Shown: in pieces, positions 16,774-23,430 of the stretch
Numbering within the stretch: the stretch's first letter is position 1
Layout: every line of letters begins with the position of its first letter
NCBI GenBank assembly: GCA_019359235.1
Contig: JAHHHT010000034.1
Span: 1-64,000 of the forward strand
Direction of reading: 5' to 3'
Source: Oscillatoria princeps RMCB-10
Lineage (GTDB): Bacteria; Cyanobacteriota; Cyanobacteriia; Cyanobacteriales; Oscillatoriaceae
Length of the DNA: 64,000 bases
Notes under the pieces: model-generated
Seen by the model: only the letters and a program-made list of their open reading frames with translations
Databases searched by the model: none
What the model was told of the DNA's origin: nothing
Translations under genes and position numbers: made by a program

Positions 16774-17040
16774 ATGGCCAAGCCAATCTACTTTTCAACC
16801 CATGCCAGAGAGCAGATGCTGCTGCGGGGTGCTGAAGAAGATGAGGTTATTGCTGCAATTCGTTCTGGCAACTGGCAGCCAGCTAAGAACGGTAAATTTT
16901 CCGCACGCGCTGAGTTTGATTACCACCGGAAATCGCCTGTCAATCAACAGTTCTACAGCTCTAAAGCTGTTCAGCCGATCTTTAACGAGCAACCGGGAAG
17001 AATTATAGTGGTAACAGTGAAAGTATATTATTTCAACTAG
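16774..17040 (+). CDS. DUF4258-family protein, likely toxin of a DUF4258/DUF2283 pair
   Basis: 88 residues, preceded by GAGGAG. It has the DUF4258 layout: YFSTHAREQMLLRGAEEDEV, then a strand-rich C-terminus (GRIIVVTVKVYYFN). DUF4258 proteins are RelE/BrnT-like in size and often pair with DUF2283 proteins, as here 13 bases downstream. Residues in the central stretch (SPVNQQFYSSKAVQPIF) look slightly irregular and could be a local indel. A decayed copy of this gene lies at 18675-18771. Confidence 0.75.
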   Translation: MAKPIYFSTHAREQMLLRGAEEDEVIAAIRSGNWQPAKNGKFSARAEFDYHRKSPVNQQFYSSKAVQPIFNEQPGRIIVVTVKVYYFN

Positions 17041-17053
17041 AAGGAGCAACCCC

Positions 17054-17290
17054 ATGAAGATCCATTATGATGCCGAAGTTGACGCTCTTTATATAGAGTT
17101 GCTGCCTTTAGCTCCTGGAACAGCAGAAAATCGAGAGCTGACTGAGGAGATTATTGCTAATTACAGTCCTGAGGGCAAACTGGCTGGATTAGAAATCCTG
17201 GATGCTTCGCAAGTTCTTGGCGAACAGCTCCAAGAAATAATAGTCGAGGAGTCTTCCGCCGGTGTGATTCATCGACTGGCGCTTTTGTGA
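17054..17290 (+). CDS. DUF2283-family protein, likely antitoxin
   Basis: 78 residues, with AGAAGGAG about 9 bases before ATG 17054. MKIHYDAEVDALYIELLPLA is the diagnostic DUF2283 opening, followed by YSPEGKLAGLEILDASQVLG. The protein is small and acidic, as expected of an antitoxin. It is in one operon with the DUF4258 gene upstream. Proposed role: neutralise the DUF4258 protein (inference from the recurrent pairing). Confidence 0.8.
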   Translation: MKIHYDAEVDALYIELLPLAPGTAENRELTEEIIANYSPEGKLAGLEILDASQVLGEQLQEIIVEESSAGVIHRLALL

Positions 17291-17309
17291 GAGGAGGGAG
17301 ATGGGGATA

Positions 17310-17546
17310 ATGTCCACTTATGACGAGGTGCTGGCTCAAGTTCAGCGCCTCACCCCAGCTGAACAGATCCGGCTGTTAGAGGCTTTGAAAGCACTTGTTT
17401 TTCGCCCTGCAGAAGTTGAGGGCGACTCAGAGGAAATCATCCCGCCGGTGGAAATAGCGGAAAGCGAAGCCGCTTGGCTGGATTATCAAGCCGGTGGCTA
17501 TCGGGGGATCTCCTCAAACGAGCTAAAATTGAAGCCTTTTTGCTAG
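17310..17546 (+). CDS. Orphan DUF2281-like antitoxin
   Basis: 78 residues from ATG 17310; ATG 17301 is possible, but GAGGAGGGAG at about 17290-17299 fits 17310 better. The N-terminus YDEVLAQVQRLTPAEQIRLL matches the antitoxin at 15489. The C-terminal part (YQAGGYRGISSNELKLKPFC) is where a toxin gene would start to overlap, but no PIN or other toxin follows. Partner lost, or the protein acts with another locus. Confidence 0.65.
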   Translation: MSTYDEVLAQVQRLTPAEQIRLLEALKALVFRPAEVEGDSEEIIPPVEIAESEAAWLDYQAGGYRGISSNELKLKPFC

Positions 17547-17758
17547 TTTCCTGGCGATTGGAAATCGCGGCTCATCAAACGAAACCCGCCTGCGCGGGCT
17601 AAGAGAAGAGCGAGACTCTCAAAATCTGCGCGGTTTTCCTCGTTGCGCCGCTGTGCAATAATAGAGATACGCCGGCACTCTGGGAGGTAACGCCCTCAGC
17701 AACGCAAGGCTGTCGGAGGGGAAGCCCAAACCTCTAACCCCACTAGGAATTAGCAACC

Positions 17759-17968
17759 ATGAAAACCAAAACCTTCACCGCTATCGTTTATAAGGATGAA
17801 GACATGTATGTGGCCGAATGTCCCGAAGTCGGCACAGTTGACCAAGGCGAAACAATAGAAGAGGCGATTGCTAATCTAAAAGAAGCTACACGGCTGTACT
17901 TGGAAGAGTGCCGGGTGCCTGATGTGAGTCCCAGATTTGTGACTGCAATAGAGGTTAGCTATGCCTAG
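17759..17968 (+). CDS. hicB: HicB-like antitoxin (short form)
   Basis: 69 residues: FTAIVYKDEDMYVAECPEVG, then ETIEEAIANLKEATRLYLEE. This is the compact HicB/UPF0150 domain without a DNA-binding tail. It overlaps the hicA start by eight bases. It is distinct in sequence from the HicB at 5477, so the two pairs are not recent duplicates. Confidence 0.88.
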   Translation: MKTKTFTAIVYKDEDMYVAECPEVGTVDQGETIEEAIANLKEATRLYLEECRVPDVSPRFVTAIEVSYA

Positions 17969-18188
17969 ATTGCCAAGAATATCTGGTCAAGAGGCAATTC
18001 GCACTTTAGAGCGCATGGGATTCATTCAGGTTCGGCAAACCGGCAGTCATGTTGTCTTGAAGAGGCAGACTGAAGACGGAGAAATCGTTTGCGTCGTTCC
18101 ACTCCGGCGCGAGTTAAAAGTTGGCACGCTCAGCGGCGTACTCAAGCAAGCGCAGGTAACGCCTGAGGAGTTTATCAATAATTTATAG
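17961..18188 (+). CDS. hicA: HicA-like mRNA interferase toxin
   Basis: 75 residues. RISGQEAIRTLERMGFIQVR, then QTGSHVVLKR with the catalytic His, and LKVGTLSGVLKQAQVTPEEF at the end, make this a textbook HicA. It is translationally coupled to the HicB upstream. Both genes look intact. As in the family, it should cut mRNA when unneutralised. Confidence 0.9.
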   Translation: MPRLPRISGQEAIRTLERMGFIQVRQTGSHVVLKRQTEDGEIVCVVPLRRELKVGTLSGVLKQAQVTPEEFINNL

Positions 18189-18230
18189 GAGAGAGTTCGG
18201 ACAGGCGAATCGCTCTGTGGAGAAGAGAAA

Positions 18231-18266
18231 GGGGAGCGCCCTTGGAAAAATCGAGAGGCGCTCCCC
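18231..18266. terminator. Hairpin between convergent hicA and ParB-like genes
   Basis: GGGGAGCGCC at 18231-18240 pairs with GGCGCTCCCC at 18257-18266. On the minus strand it is followed by CTTTCTCTT. It lies just past the ends of both convergent units, so it may stop transcription from both sides. The lack of a pure T run lowers confidence. Confidence 0.5.
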
Positions 18267-18301
18267 AGAATATCTTTAGCTTTACCCCCGACAGCAGAGA
18301 T

Positions 18302-18541
18302 TTAGGTGAAAACCGCTGGAATTAGCTTAATACCCTTCTGAGCGGCCACATAAACTCTATGTCTTCCGCTGTACACTTCGTAAGGGGGTGTACCCTTGTG
18401 GAGTGCTATAGGATCGGTCTTGCTGTGAAGCAGACTTTCGATAGAGTCAGGAGAATTCTCTAACGAGCGGATTTTTCCCTCATTAAGTTCGCTTCTCTTG
18501 GGGACTCTAATATCGGACATCTTTACTGGTCTAGTTTGCAT
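18302..18541 (-). CDS. Minimal ParB/sulfiredoxin-fold protein
   Basis: 79 residues. The C-terminal half is a ParB-like signature: DPIALHKGTPPYEVYSGRHR, then VYVAAQKGIKLIPAVFT (GRHR followed by A-x-x-x-G). Helix-turn-helix and dimerisation regions of real ParB proteins are absent. It is therefore not a chromosome-partition protein but a stand-alone small domain of the type seen in mobile or TA-rich islands. It has GGAG-like sequence upstream of ATG 18541. Function unknown. Confidence 0.6.
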   Translation of the reverse strand: MQTRPVKMSDIRVPKRSELNEGKIRSLENSPDSIESLLHSKTDPIALHKGTPPYEVYSGRHRVYVAAQKGIKLIPAVFT

Positions 18542-18557
18542 GTTTCTCCTCTCTAAA

Positions 18558-18665
18558 TTAGTGATTTGTAATCCCTCGCCGACGCATCCACTGGGCTAAA
18601 CGCCCAAGTCGATCTCTCGACCAACTCTTGATTGCCGGTTGCCTCTCCACATATTGCGCTATACG
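18558..18665 (-). pseudogene. C-terminal fragment of an unknown gene
   Basis: The minus-strand frame before the stop at 18558-18560 reads AQYVERQPAIKSWSRDRLGR, then LAQWMRRRGITNH. It looks like real protein sequence but has no start codon and its upstream part is cut off at the junction with the DUF4258 fragment. It sits directly before the ParB-like gene and may be the remainder of its former operon partner. Confidence 0.4.
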
Positions 18666-18674
18666 GGGACTGAT

Positions 18675-18771
18675 TTTGTGCCAACTGGCAACCCGCTAAT
18701 AACGGTAAATTTATCGCACGCGCTCAGTTTGATTACAGCCGACAGCCCTCGTCAATCAACAGTTTTACAGA
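18675..18771 (+). pseudogene. Decayed internal fragment of a DUF4258 gene
   Basis: The DNA matches the middle of the DUF4258 gene (16864-16963). NWQPANNGKFIARAQFDYSR corresponds to NWQPAKNGKFSARAEFDYHR, followed by an indel before GTCAATCAACAG. It has neither a start nor an end, so it is a gene relic. Confidence 0.75.
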
Positions 18772-18800
18772 GCCAGATATGTAGGTGCATGCTGCTGTTG

Positions 18801-19508
18801 CTAGTCAAGACATTCTTTTACTCTTTTGAACAAGATGTTCAGATGAATGTAATCGTCCCATCTTCCCCAGCATTGCAAAATTCTGGGCAGATGACCTCTC
18901 GGTGCTGAACTGTTAGGAATCAATTGAGCTTCATGGTTTAGCTGAAGCTGCTCAAACAATTCACGATAGGTTTCGTCAAACGTTCTGAACTCAATTTCTT
19001 GATCTGCCATATTAATTTTTTCATTTCTATTAAACTCCAGTAGTTTATAATAATGTTTTTCATATAGGCTGGCATATATTTGGTACTGCACGCTCAAGCC
19101 AAAGTGTCCGTTACTGTATTTCACCCAAAGTCTATCTATGGTACACATATCAGTGCGAGGAATTCTTTCTACAGATCTTTGATAGCCTTCTGTATGCTTT
19201 ACTTGGACATACCTATTGTATTCTGTCCCTAAAGAGAGGTAAATAAATTCGTTGAAAATAGAGACAGTTTCTTTATTTGCTGAAGCGAAATCTCCTGCGG
19301 CTAGACAATTGCGGAGTTTCCGATAATCGATACCTTTAGCAGAGCTAAGATCGTCATTCAATTGGCTTTCATCGATTTGGGGGTAAGTGGGAGTTTCACT
19401 TTTTTCTGTTTCCCCTCTGCTCTTATTTGAGATTTTTGCTGATTCCTGGCTTTTCTGCCAAAAATAAACAGCTACAACCATTGCAATCAGGATAAGTAAA
19501 CCCAGCAT
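18801..19508 (-). CDS. Membrane-anchored GUN4-domain protein
   Basis: 235 residues. Residues 1-17 form one transmembrane helix (LGLLILIAMVVAVYFW) followed by a polar linker. The GUN4 domain starts at about residue 55: IDYRKLRNCLAAGDFASANK with the conserved T after the AN, then RIPRTDMCTIDRLWVKYSNG and HFGLSVQYQIY. GUN4 binds porphyrins and stimulates Mg-chelatase, but cyanobacteria have many GUN4-domain paralogues fused to unrelated parts. This one, with a membrane anchor and TA/STAND neighbours, is unlikely to be the chelatase cofactor. It ends a minus-strand run that begins at 19952. Confidence 0.8.
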   Translation of the reverse strand: MLGLLILIAMVVAVYFWQKSQESAKISNKSRGETEKSETPTYPQIDESQLNDDLSSAKGIDYRKLRNCLAAGDFASANKETVSIFNEFIYLSLGTEYNRYVQVKHTEGYQRSVERIPRTDMCTIDRLWVKYSNGHFGLSVQYQIYASLYEKHYYKLLEFNRNEKINMADQEIEFRTFDETYRELFEQLQLNHEAQLIPNSSAPRGHLPRILQCWGRWDDYIHLNILFKRVKECLD

Positions 19509-19631
19509 ATTTCCCCTTTATAAACGTCCATCGAAAGTTTAAAATGTCGTCTCGCCCTCAAAGGTTAGGCCATCCTTCCCGGAGAGGCGTTACACCTTAT
19601 TAACGCGCCCTACATCTCAGGCTATAGGGAG

Positions 19632-19952
19632 CTATAACATTAGCTTGTCGCCGCCTTTAATTTTTGGCTTGATATTTGTCCAAAAATCCGGATTATTGTT
19701 GGCTTTTAAAGTCACTTGTTTGACGCCTGCTGGCAATTCATCAAAAACTCTCTGAACAAGGGCTGTTGCTCGACCTTGATTTTCTCTAGTTGTGTTCACA
19801 CCTAAAGTCAGGATAGTAACTGTATCCTTGGATGTTCGCTCGGCGCTGATGGAATCTCCCCACGCATCTTTACAGCGTATAATTATCCAATTGCCCACTG
19901 CCTCCAGATTCTTGTCAGCCACCTTTGTGTCAATGTAAAGTTCTAGTCCCAT
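19632..19952 (-). CDS. Small GNAT-like domain protein
   Basis: 106 residues. The middle shows the core of a GNAT fold: VTILTLGVNTTRENQGRATA, then LVQRVFDELPAGVKQVTLKA (R-x-x-Q-G-R-A acetyl-CoA loop) and NNPDFWTNI. The N-terminal strands of a full acetyltransferase are missing, so it may be a reduced or divergent member. It has a good promoter of its own (TTGACG, 17 bp, TATAGT at 20013-19985). The operator beside it is duplicated in front of the STAND gene. Function unknown; possibly an effector in the same system. Confidence 0.55.
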   Translation of the reverse strand: MGLELYIDTKVADKNLEAVGNWIIIRCKDAWGDSISAERTSKDTVTILTLGVNTTRENQGRATALVQRVFDELPAGVKQVTLKANNNPDFWTNIKPKIKGGDKLML

Positions 19953-19984
19953 CTAATCTAGTCCTTCCTAGCTCTTGATACACC

Positions 19985-20087
19985 ACTATAAAGTCCCAAG
20001 ATAGCCCCGTCAAGTCGGAAAGGTCGGGCATTTTCTCCCGACAACCGGCTCAAAAATGTCGGAAATGTCGGAAAGATGGGGTATGAT
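19985..20087. promoter_or_regulatory. Divergent promoter element, copy 1, with 9-bp iterons
   Basis: Minus-strand promoter: TTGACG (20013-20008), 17 bp, TATAGT (19990-19985), serving the GNAT-like gene. Plus strand: GTCGGAAAGGTCGGG at about 20014-20028, CCCGACAACCGG, then TGTCGGAAA twice (20057-20065, 20066-20074) and TATGAT (20082-20087). The 20008-20074 part is a near copy of 20614-20690. No gene follows on the plus side. Confidence 0.65.
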
Positions 20088-20246
20088 AGAGTAAGCTGTG
20101 GCATATACCTGGACTGCGGACATCACGGAAGCAGGAAAATTCAGCGCTCTGGGCAGCCACAGATTAAACCATCTCTCCTTATCCTTGTTTTTGTTGCGGT
20201 ACGTTACATTTCGTTAACGCACCCTGCGCCTAACTGTGTTAGTCCA

Positions 20247-20525
20247 TTACCCCCCATAAGCTCCCTTTCCATAGCCGCCGCTGCCATAACCTGTTTTTTT
20301 GGCAATTGCTAGCATGACTGCTTGATTAGACTTGACTTTTTTAATTCCCGCGTCAACTCGTTCTTTTGTTTGTTTATCCGATATTTCATAGTAACTTTGA
20401 AGCTGCTCCACTATACTTATATTGGGAATAGCAGCGACCTGAGTTGGCGATAATATAATGCCTTGAGCTAGGGCCAATGCAGTCATAACATCTTGGATAC
20501 GTTCAACAAGTTTGGATATGTCCAT
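20247..20525 (-). CDS. Small helical protein with Gly/Tyr-rich tail
   Basis: 92 residues with AGGAGGAAAGG about 12 bases before ATG 20525. Residues 1-78 look all-helical (MDISKLVERIQDVMTALALA). The C-terminus is GYGSGGYGKGAYGG. I do not recognise the family. Small helical proteins next to STAND ATPases often act as adaptor or effector-associated domains; here that is only inference from position. It is divergent from the STAND gene at 20739 across the iteron-bearing operator. Confidence 0.6.
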   Translation of the reverse strand: MDISKLVERIQDVMTALALAQGIILSPTQVAAIPNISIVEQLQSYYEISDKQTKERVDAGIKKVKSNQAVMLAIAKKTGYGSGGYGKGAYGG

Positions 20526-20590
20526 ACCTTTTGGCCTTTCCTCCTGATTGATACTGCTCAGCTCGGTTGACTGTTAGCTTGATAATAAAC

Positions 20591-20702
20591 ATGATGTGCC
20601 AACATCTCCGCTCCGTCAAGTCGGAAAGGTCGGGCAATTTCCCCCGACAACCGGCACCAAAAACGTCGGAAAGGTCGGAAACGTCGGAAAATCGGATATA
20701 AT
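20591..20702. promoter_or_regulatory. Divergent promoter element, copy 2, with three 9-bp iterons
   Basis: Plus strand: CGTCGGAAA, GGTCGGAAA and CGTCGGAAA at 20664-20690, then TATAAT at 20697-20702. The -35 position is therefore covered by the iterons; the ATG of the STAND gene is at 20739. Minus strand: TTGACG (20619-20614) with a weak -10 at 20596-20591 toward the small helical protein. Copy 1 is at 19985-20087. Confidence 0.7.
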
Positions 20703-20738
20703 ACGGGAAACCGCAAACCATAGCATCTACCCTACCCG

Positions 20739-22142
20739 ATGGAGATTAAAGAAATCTTAAAACTCGCGGACGATCTACTTGTGGCCAAAACGGGGAAACA
20801 CCTGGACTATTTGCAAGAGGCCATCCTGCGCGGGACACTGGAAGGCCAGACCTACGCGCAAATAGCCGAGGAAAACTACATCACTGAAGGCCATGTCAAG
20901 GATGTCGGGTCAGAACTGTGGAAACTCTTCTCAGAGAGGCTGGGTAAACACGTTAGTAAAGTAAATTTTAGAGCGCTTTGGGAAAGCGGACAATTTTACA
21001 GTATTTCGTCATCTTTTGGGAGAGATGTTGGTAGAGTTGGCAGAGATGTTGGTAGAGATTTTGTAGCAGTTAACAACATCAACATCTGCCAAGAACCTCA
21101 CGCCAAACCCACCGGCACGCAGCAACCCCAGGAAACCCCACCCCAACTCCATCTCGACTTAGGCGACGCCCCCGAACTCTTCACCTTTTACGGACGAACC
21201 TCCGAACTCACCACCCTCCAGCACTGGATAACAGAAGATCGCTGTCGCCTCATCGCACTTCTGGGAATCAGCGGCATTGGCAAAACCGCCCTCGCAATCC
21301 GCCTCACCGAGCAAATCAAAACCCACTTCGACTATATCATCTATCGCAGCCTCCGCTTCTCCCCACCCCCAGACGCAACCCTCACCAACCTGCGGCAAAT
21401 CTTCTGCGACAAAGACACCCCCCGCAGCAGCGAAACCCCACTCTCCCAACTCCTCAACCACCTGCGCAAGTACCGCTGTCTGATTCTCTTCGATGACGTG
21501 CAGATGCTATTCAGCCACCGGCAACTCGCAGGACAGTACAAATCTGGCTGCGAAGACTACCACCACTTTTTCCAACTCATCGGAGAAGTCTCCCACAACA
21601 GCTGTGTGATGTTGCTCAGCTGGGAGAAACCCAGAGACATTGCCAAACAGGAAAAGGAAAATAACCTTGTCCGCTCATTCGTCTTGGAGGGTTTAGGTGT
21701 TGCAGCCAAAGAAATCTTGAGCTATCAAAACCTCACCAATGAAGCAAGTTGGCAAACCCTCATTGATACCTATCAAGGCAATCCCCTGTGGTTAAAACTC
21801 ACTGCAACGATGATTCAAGAGTTGTGTGGGGGCAGGGTTTCTGAGTTGTTGCAATACGACACTATCATATTAGATGAATCTTTGCAAGAACAGTTAGACC
21901 GGCACTTTCAGCGCCTCACCGAGGGAGAGCAAAAGCTAATGGCTCAGCTGGCTAATGAACCTGAGCCGGTTGCCTTACCGCAACTTTGCCAGACGAGCCA
22001 CTTATCCCCAGCCGAGGTAATGAATGCCATGCAATCCCTCGTTAGGCGGTTCTTAGCCGGCACACAAGAGCGGGAAGGTGCAACCTTTTTTAGCCTGAAT
22101 CCCGTGTTAAAACAGTATGTGAAAAACCGGGGTCTTTCGTGA
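20739..22142 (+). CDS. HTH/STAND (NB-ARC-like) ATPase, copy B
   Basis: 467 residues. Residues 1-85 hold the HTH region (KLADDLLVAKTGKHLDYLQE, GQTYAQIAEENYITEGHVKD). A linker with a small repeat follows (GRDVGRVGRDVGRD, 94-107). The P-loop ATPase runs from about 150: GISGIGKT at 176-183 and LILFDD at 248-253, with winged-helix-like sequence after residue 390. No WD40, TPR or enzymatic effector is fused, so it ends sooner than most family members. Its core is nearly identical to the minus-strand copy at 1-1609, but the N-terminal ~110 residues differ. HTH-NB-ARC proteins of this kind occur in cyanobacterial VMAP/conflict systems. The promoter carries three 9-bp iterons. Confidence 0.85.
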   Translation: MEIKEILKLADDLLVAKTGKHLDYLQEAILRGTLEGQTYAQIAEENYITEGHVKDVGSELWKLFSERLGKHVSKVNFRALWESGQFYSISSSFGRDVGRVGRDVGRDFVAVNNINICQEPHAKPTGTQQPQETPPQLHLDLGDAPELFTFYGRTSELTTLQHWITEDRCRLIALLGISGIGKTALAIRLTEQIKTHFDYIIYRSLRFSPPPDATLTNLRQIFCDKDTPRSSETPLSQLLNHLRKYRCLILFDDVQMLFSHRQLAGQYKSGCEDYHHFFQLIGEVSHNSCVMLLSWEKPRDIAKQEKENNLVRSFVLEGLGVAAKEILSYQNLTNEASWQTLIDTYQGNPLWLKLTATMIQELCGGRVSELLQYDTIILDESLQEQLDRHFQRLTEGEQKLMAQLANEPEPVALPQLCQTSHLSPAEVMNAMQSLVRRFLAGTQEREGATFFSLNPVLKQYVKNRGLS

Positions 22143-22148
22143 GGAGCC

Positions 22149-22181
22149 AGAAACCGGGTTTCTTTTAGAAACCCGGTTTCT
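22149..22181. repeat. Dispersed palindrome AGAAACCGGGTTTCT...
   Basis: A 33-base palindrome of two GAAACC(C/G)GGTTTC arms just after the STAND stop codon; it may act as a terminator hairpin. Other copies: 14724-14756, about 28455-28480, 32621-32653, 35797-35833 (variant) and 38091-38123. The rest of 22182-22349 is further repeat DNA (AAGGGGGGTTTGGGGGGATC). Confidence 0.8.
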
Positions 22182-22349
22182 CACACTCGGTTTATTACCC
22201 CTCGTGAAGGAGGCAGAAACCGGGGGCGGCCACGGGGGGCCGCCCCTACAAAGGGGGGGAACCTCTCAAAGCCCCCCTTTTTAAGGGGGGTTTGGGGGGA
22301 TCTCCATTGCTTATACTTATAACTAGAAACTCCGGTTAATTTTACCATT

Positions 22350-22922
22350 TTACCATATTAACTCCAGATTCAGCACAAAACCGGCAAGCACCGGCTCACC
22401 CGACAAAGTTGCCGGTGATTCCAGCACCTCAACCTCTTCTCCGGGGCGATAAATCTCCACTTGGCGGGACTTCCGATTAATCAGCCACCCCAAACGAGCG
22501 CCATTGCTGATATACTCCTGCATCTTCTTCTGAGCCACCTTCAAGCTATCACTCGGAGAGAGCAACTCGACGACAAAATCAGGACAAATCGGCGGAAATT
22601 TCTCTTTTTGCTCAGCAGTCAGGGCATTCCAGCGTTCCAGCGCCACCCAAGCTGCATCAGGAGAGCGATCTGCGCCATTGGGGAGTTTGAACCCAGTTGA
22701 GGAATCGAAAGCAATGCCGATGTCATTTGTATCCTCCCAGTTAAACAATTGCTGAGTCAGTCTGCCATTACGGTTTCCCGTTTCTCCGCCAGCCGGTGCC
22801 ATAATGATTAATTCTCCTGTCGCAGTTCGCTCAAACCTCAGATCGCCGTTGTCCTGACAGAGCTGATAAAATTGCTCATCTGTCAGCTTGATAGAGTTGA
22901 AGTTAACAGTTAGGGCAGTCAT
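22350..22922 (-). CDS. Uma2-family (DUF820) putative endonuclease
   Basis: 190 residues from ATG 22922; a longer version starting 54 bases upstream has no support. It has a PD-(D/E)XK-like core: FERTATGELIIMAPAGGETG, then RSPDAAWVALERW (D), CPDFVVELLSPSDSL (E) and KMQEYISNGARLGWLI with the following K/R. Uma2 genes are extremely numerous in cyanobacteria and are often linked to mobile regions. Biological role is not established. It stands alone between repeat-filled spacers. Confidence 0.9.
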   Translation of the reverse strand: MTALTVNFNSIKLTDEQFYQLCQDNGDLRFERTATGELIIMAPAGGETGNRNGRLTQQLFNWEDTNDIGIAFDSSTGFKLPNGADRSPDAAWVALERWNALTAEQKEKFPPICPDFVVELLSPSDSLKVAQKKMQEYISNGARLGWLINRKSRQVEIYRPGEEVEVLESPATLSGEPVLAGFVLNLELIW

Positions 22923-23430
22923 ATTGGGATTGAAAATTTGGAATTGGGGATATTCTCGTTTCCTGGCGCTCCTCACAAAAGATTATAGCCGGCACCGGCA
23001 GGCGCAGCCACAGCCGTCAGACTGTGGGTATAAGCTGTTGCGTCCAGACGCTGTGCGCGGGGTAAAGCCCGCGCAGGCGGGCTTTGTCTGTATAGCGGCA
23101 GGTTTCAACCTGCCGTTCTCGGCTTTGTCTGCACACCGGCATCTTTCAACCTGCCGTTCTCGGCTTTGTCTGCACACCGGCATCTTTCAACCTGCCGTAT
23201 TGCCGTGTTGCGATTTATAGCAATAGACAGTCAGTTTAGTACAAGGTATCTCACTTGCTAGTAGAGACAGGGACAGGCGAGACGCCTGTCCTACGTCCGT
23301 GCCCTAAGGGGTAGGGTGCGTTCCCTCTTAGGGAACGCACCCTACGAGTTACTCCCCCTCCCCGCATGCGGGGAAGGTGGGGCCCCCTCTGGGGATAAGG
23401 GGCTGGGGTTGGGGGGTGGGGTTCTTCTCC
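22923..23430. other. Repeat-filled intergenic region
   Basis: No gene seen in 508 bases. It contains two and a half copies of a 49-52-bp unit ending CTTTCAACCTGCCGTTCTCG (about 23100-23205, related to the 25-bp array at 3021). It also holds the ~92-bp element at 23217-23308 and GGTGGGG/CCCCCTC-rich DNA before the chlH stop. Confidence 0.75.
23217..23308 (+). repeat. 92-bp dispersed element, copy 1
   Basis: Starts TATAGCAATAGACAGTCAGT and ends near TACGTCCGTGCCCTAA. An almost identical copy is at 32482-32575. The TATAGCA end resembles the MITE-like elements at 3227-3472. No coding capacity. Confidence 0.75.

Noticed and set aside
18801-19508. The Gun4 regulator of magnesium chelatase
   Set aside because: It has a membrane anchor and sits in a TA/STAND region; the canonical Gun4 is soluble with a different N-terminal part.
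20503-20721. 72-codon minus-strand frame across the operator
   Set aside because: Covers the iteron operator and the start of the small helical gene; composition reflects the GTCGGAAA repeats.
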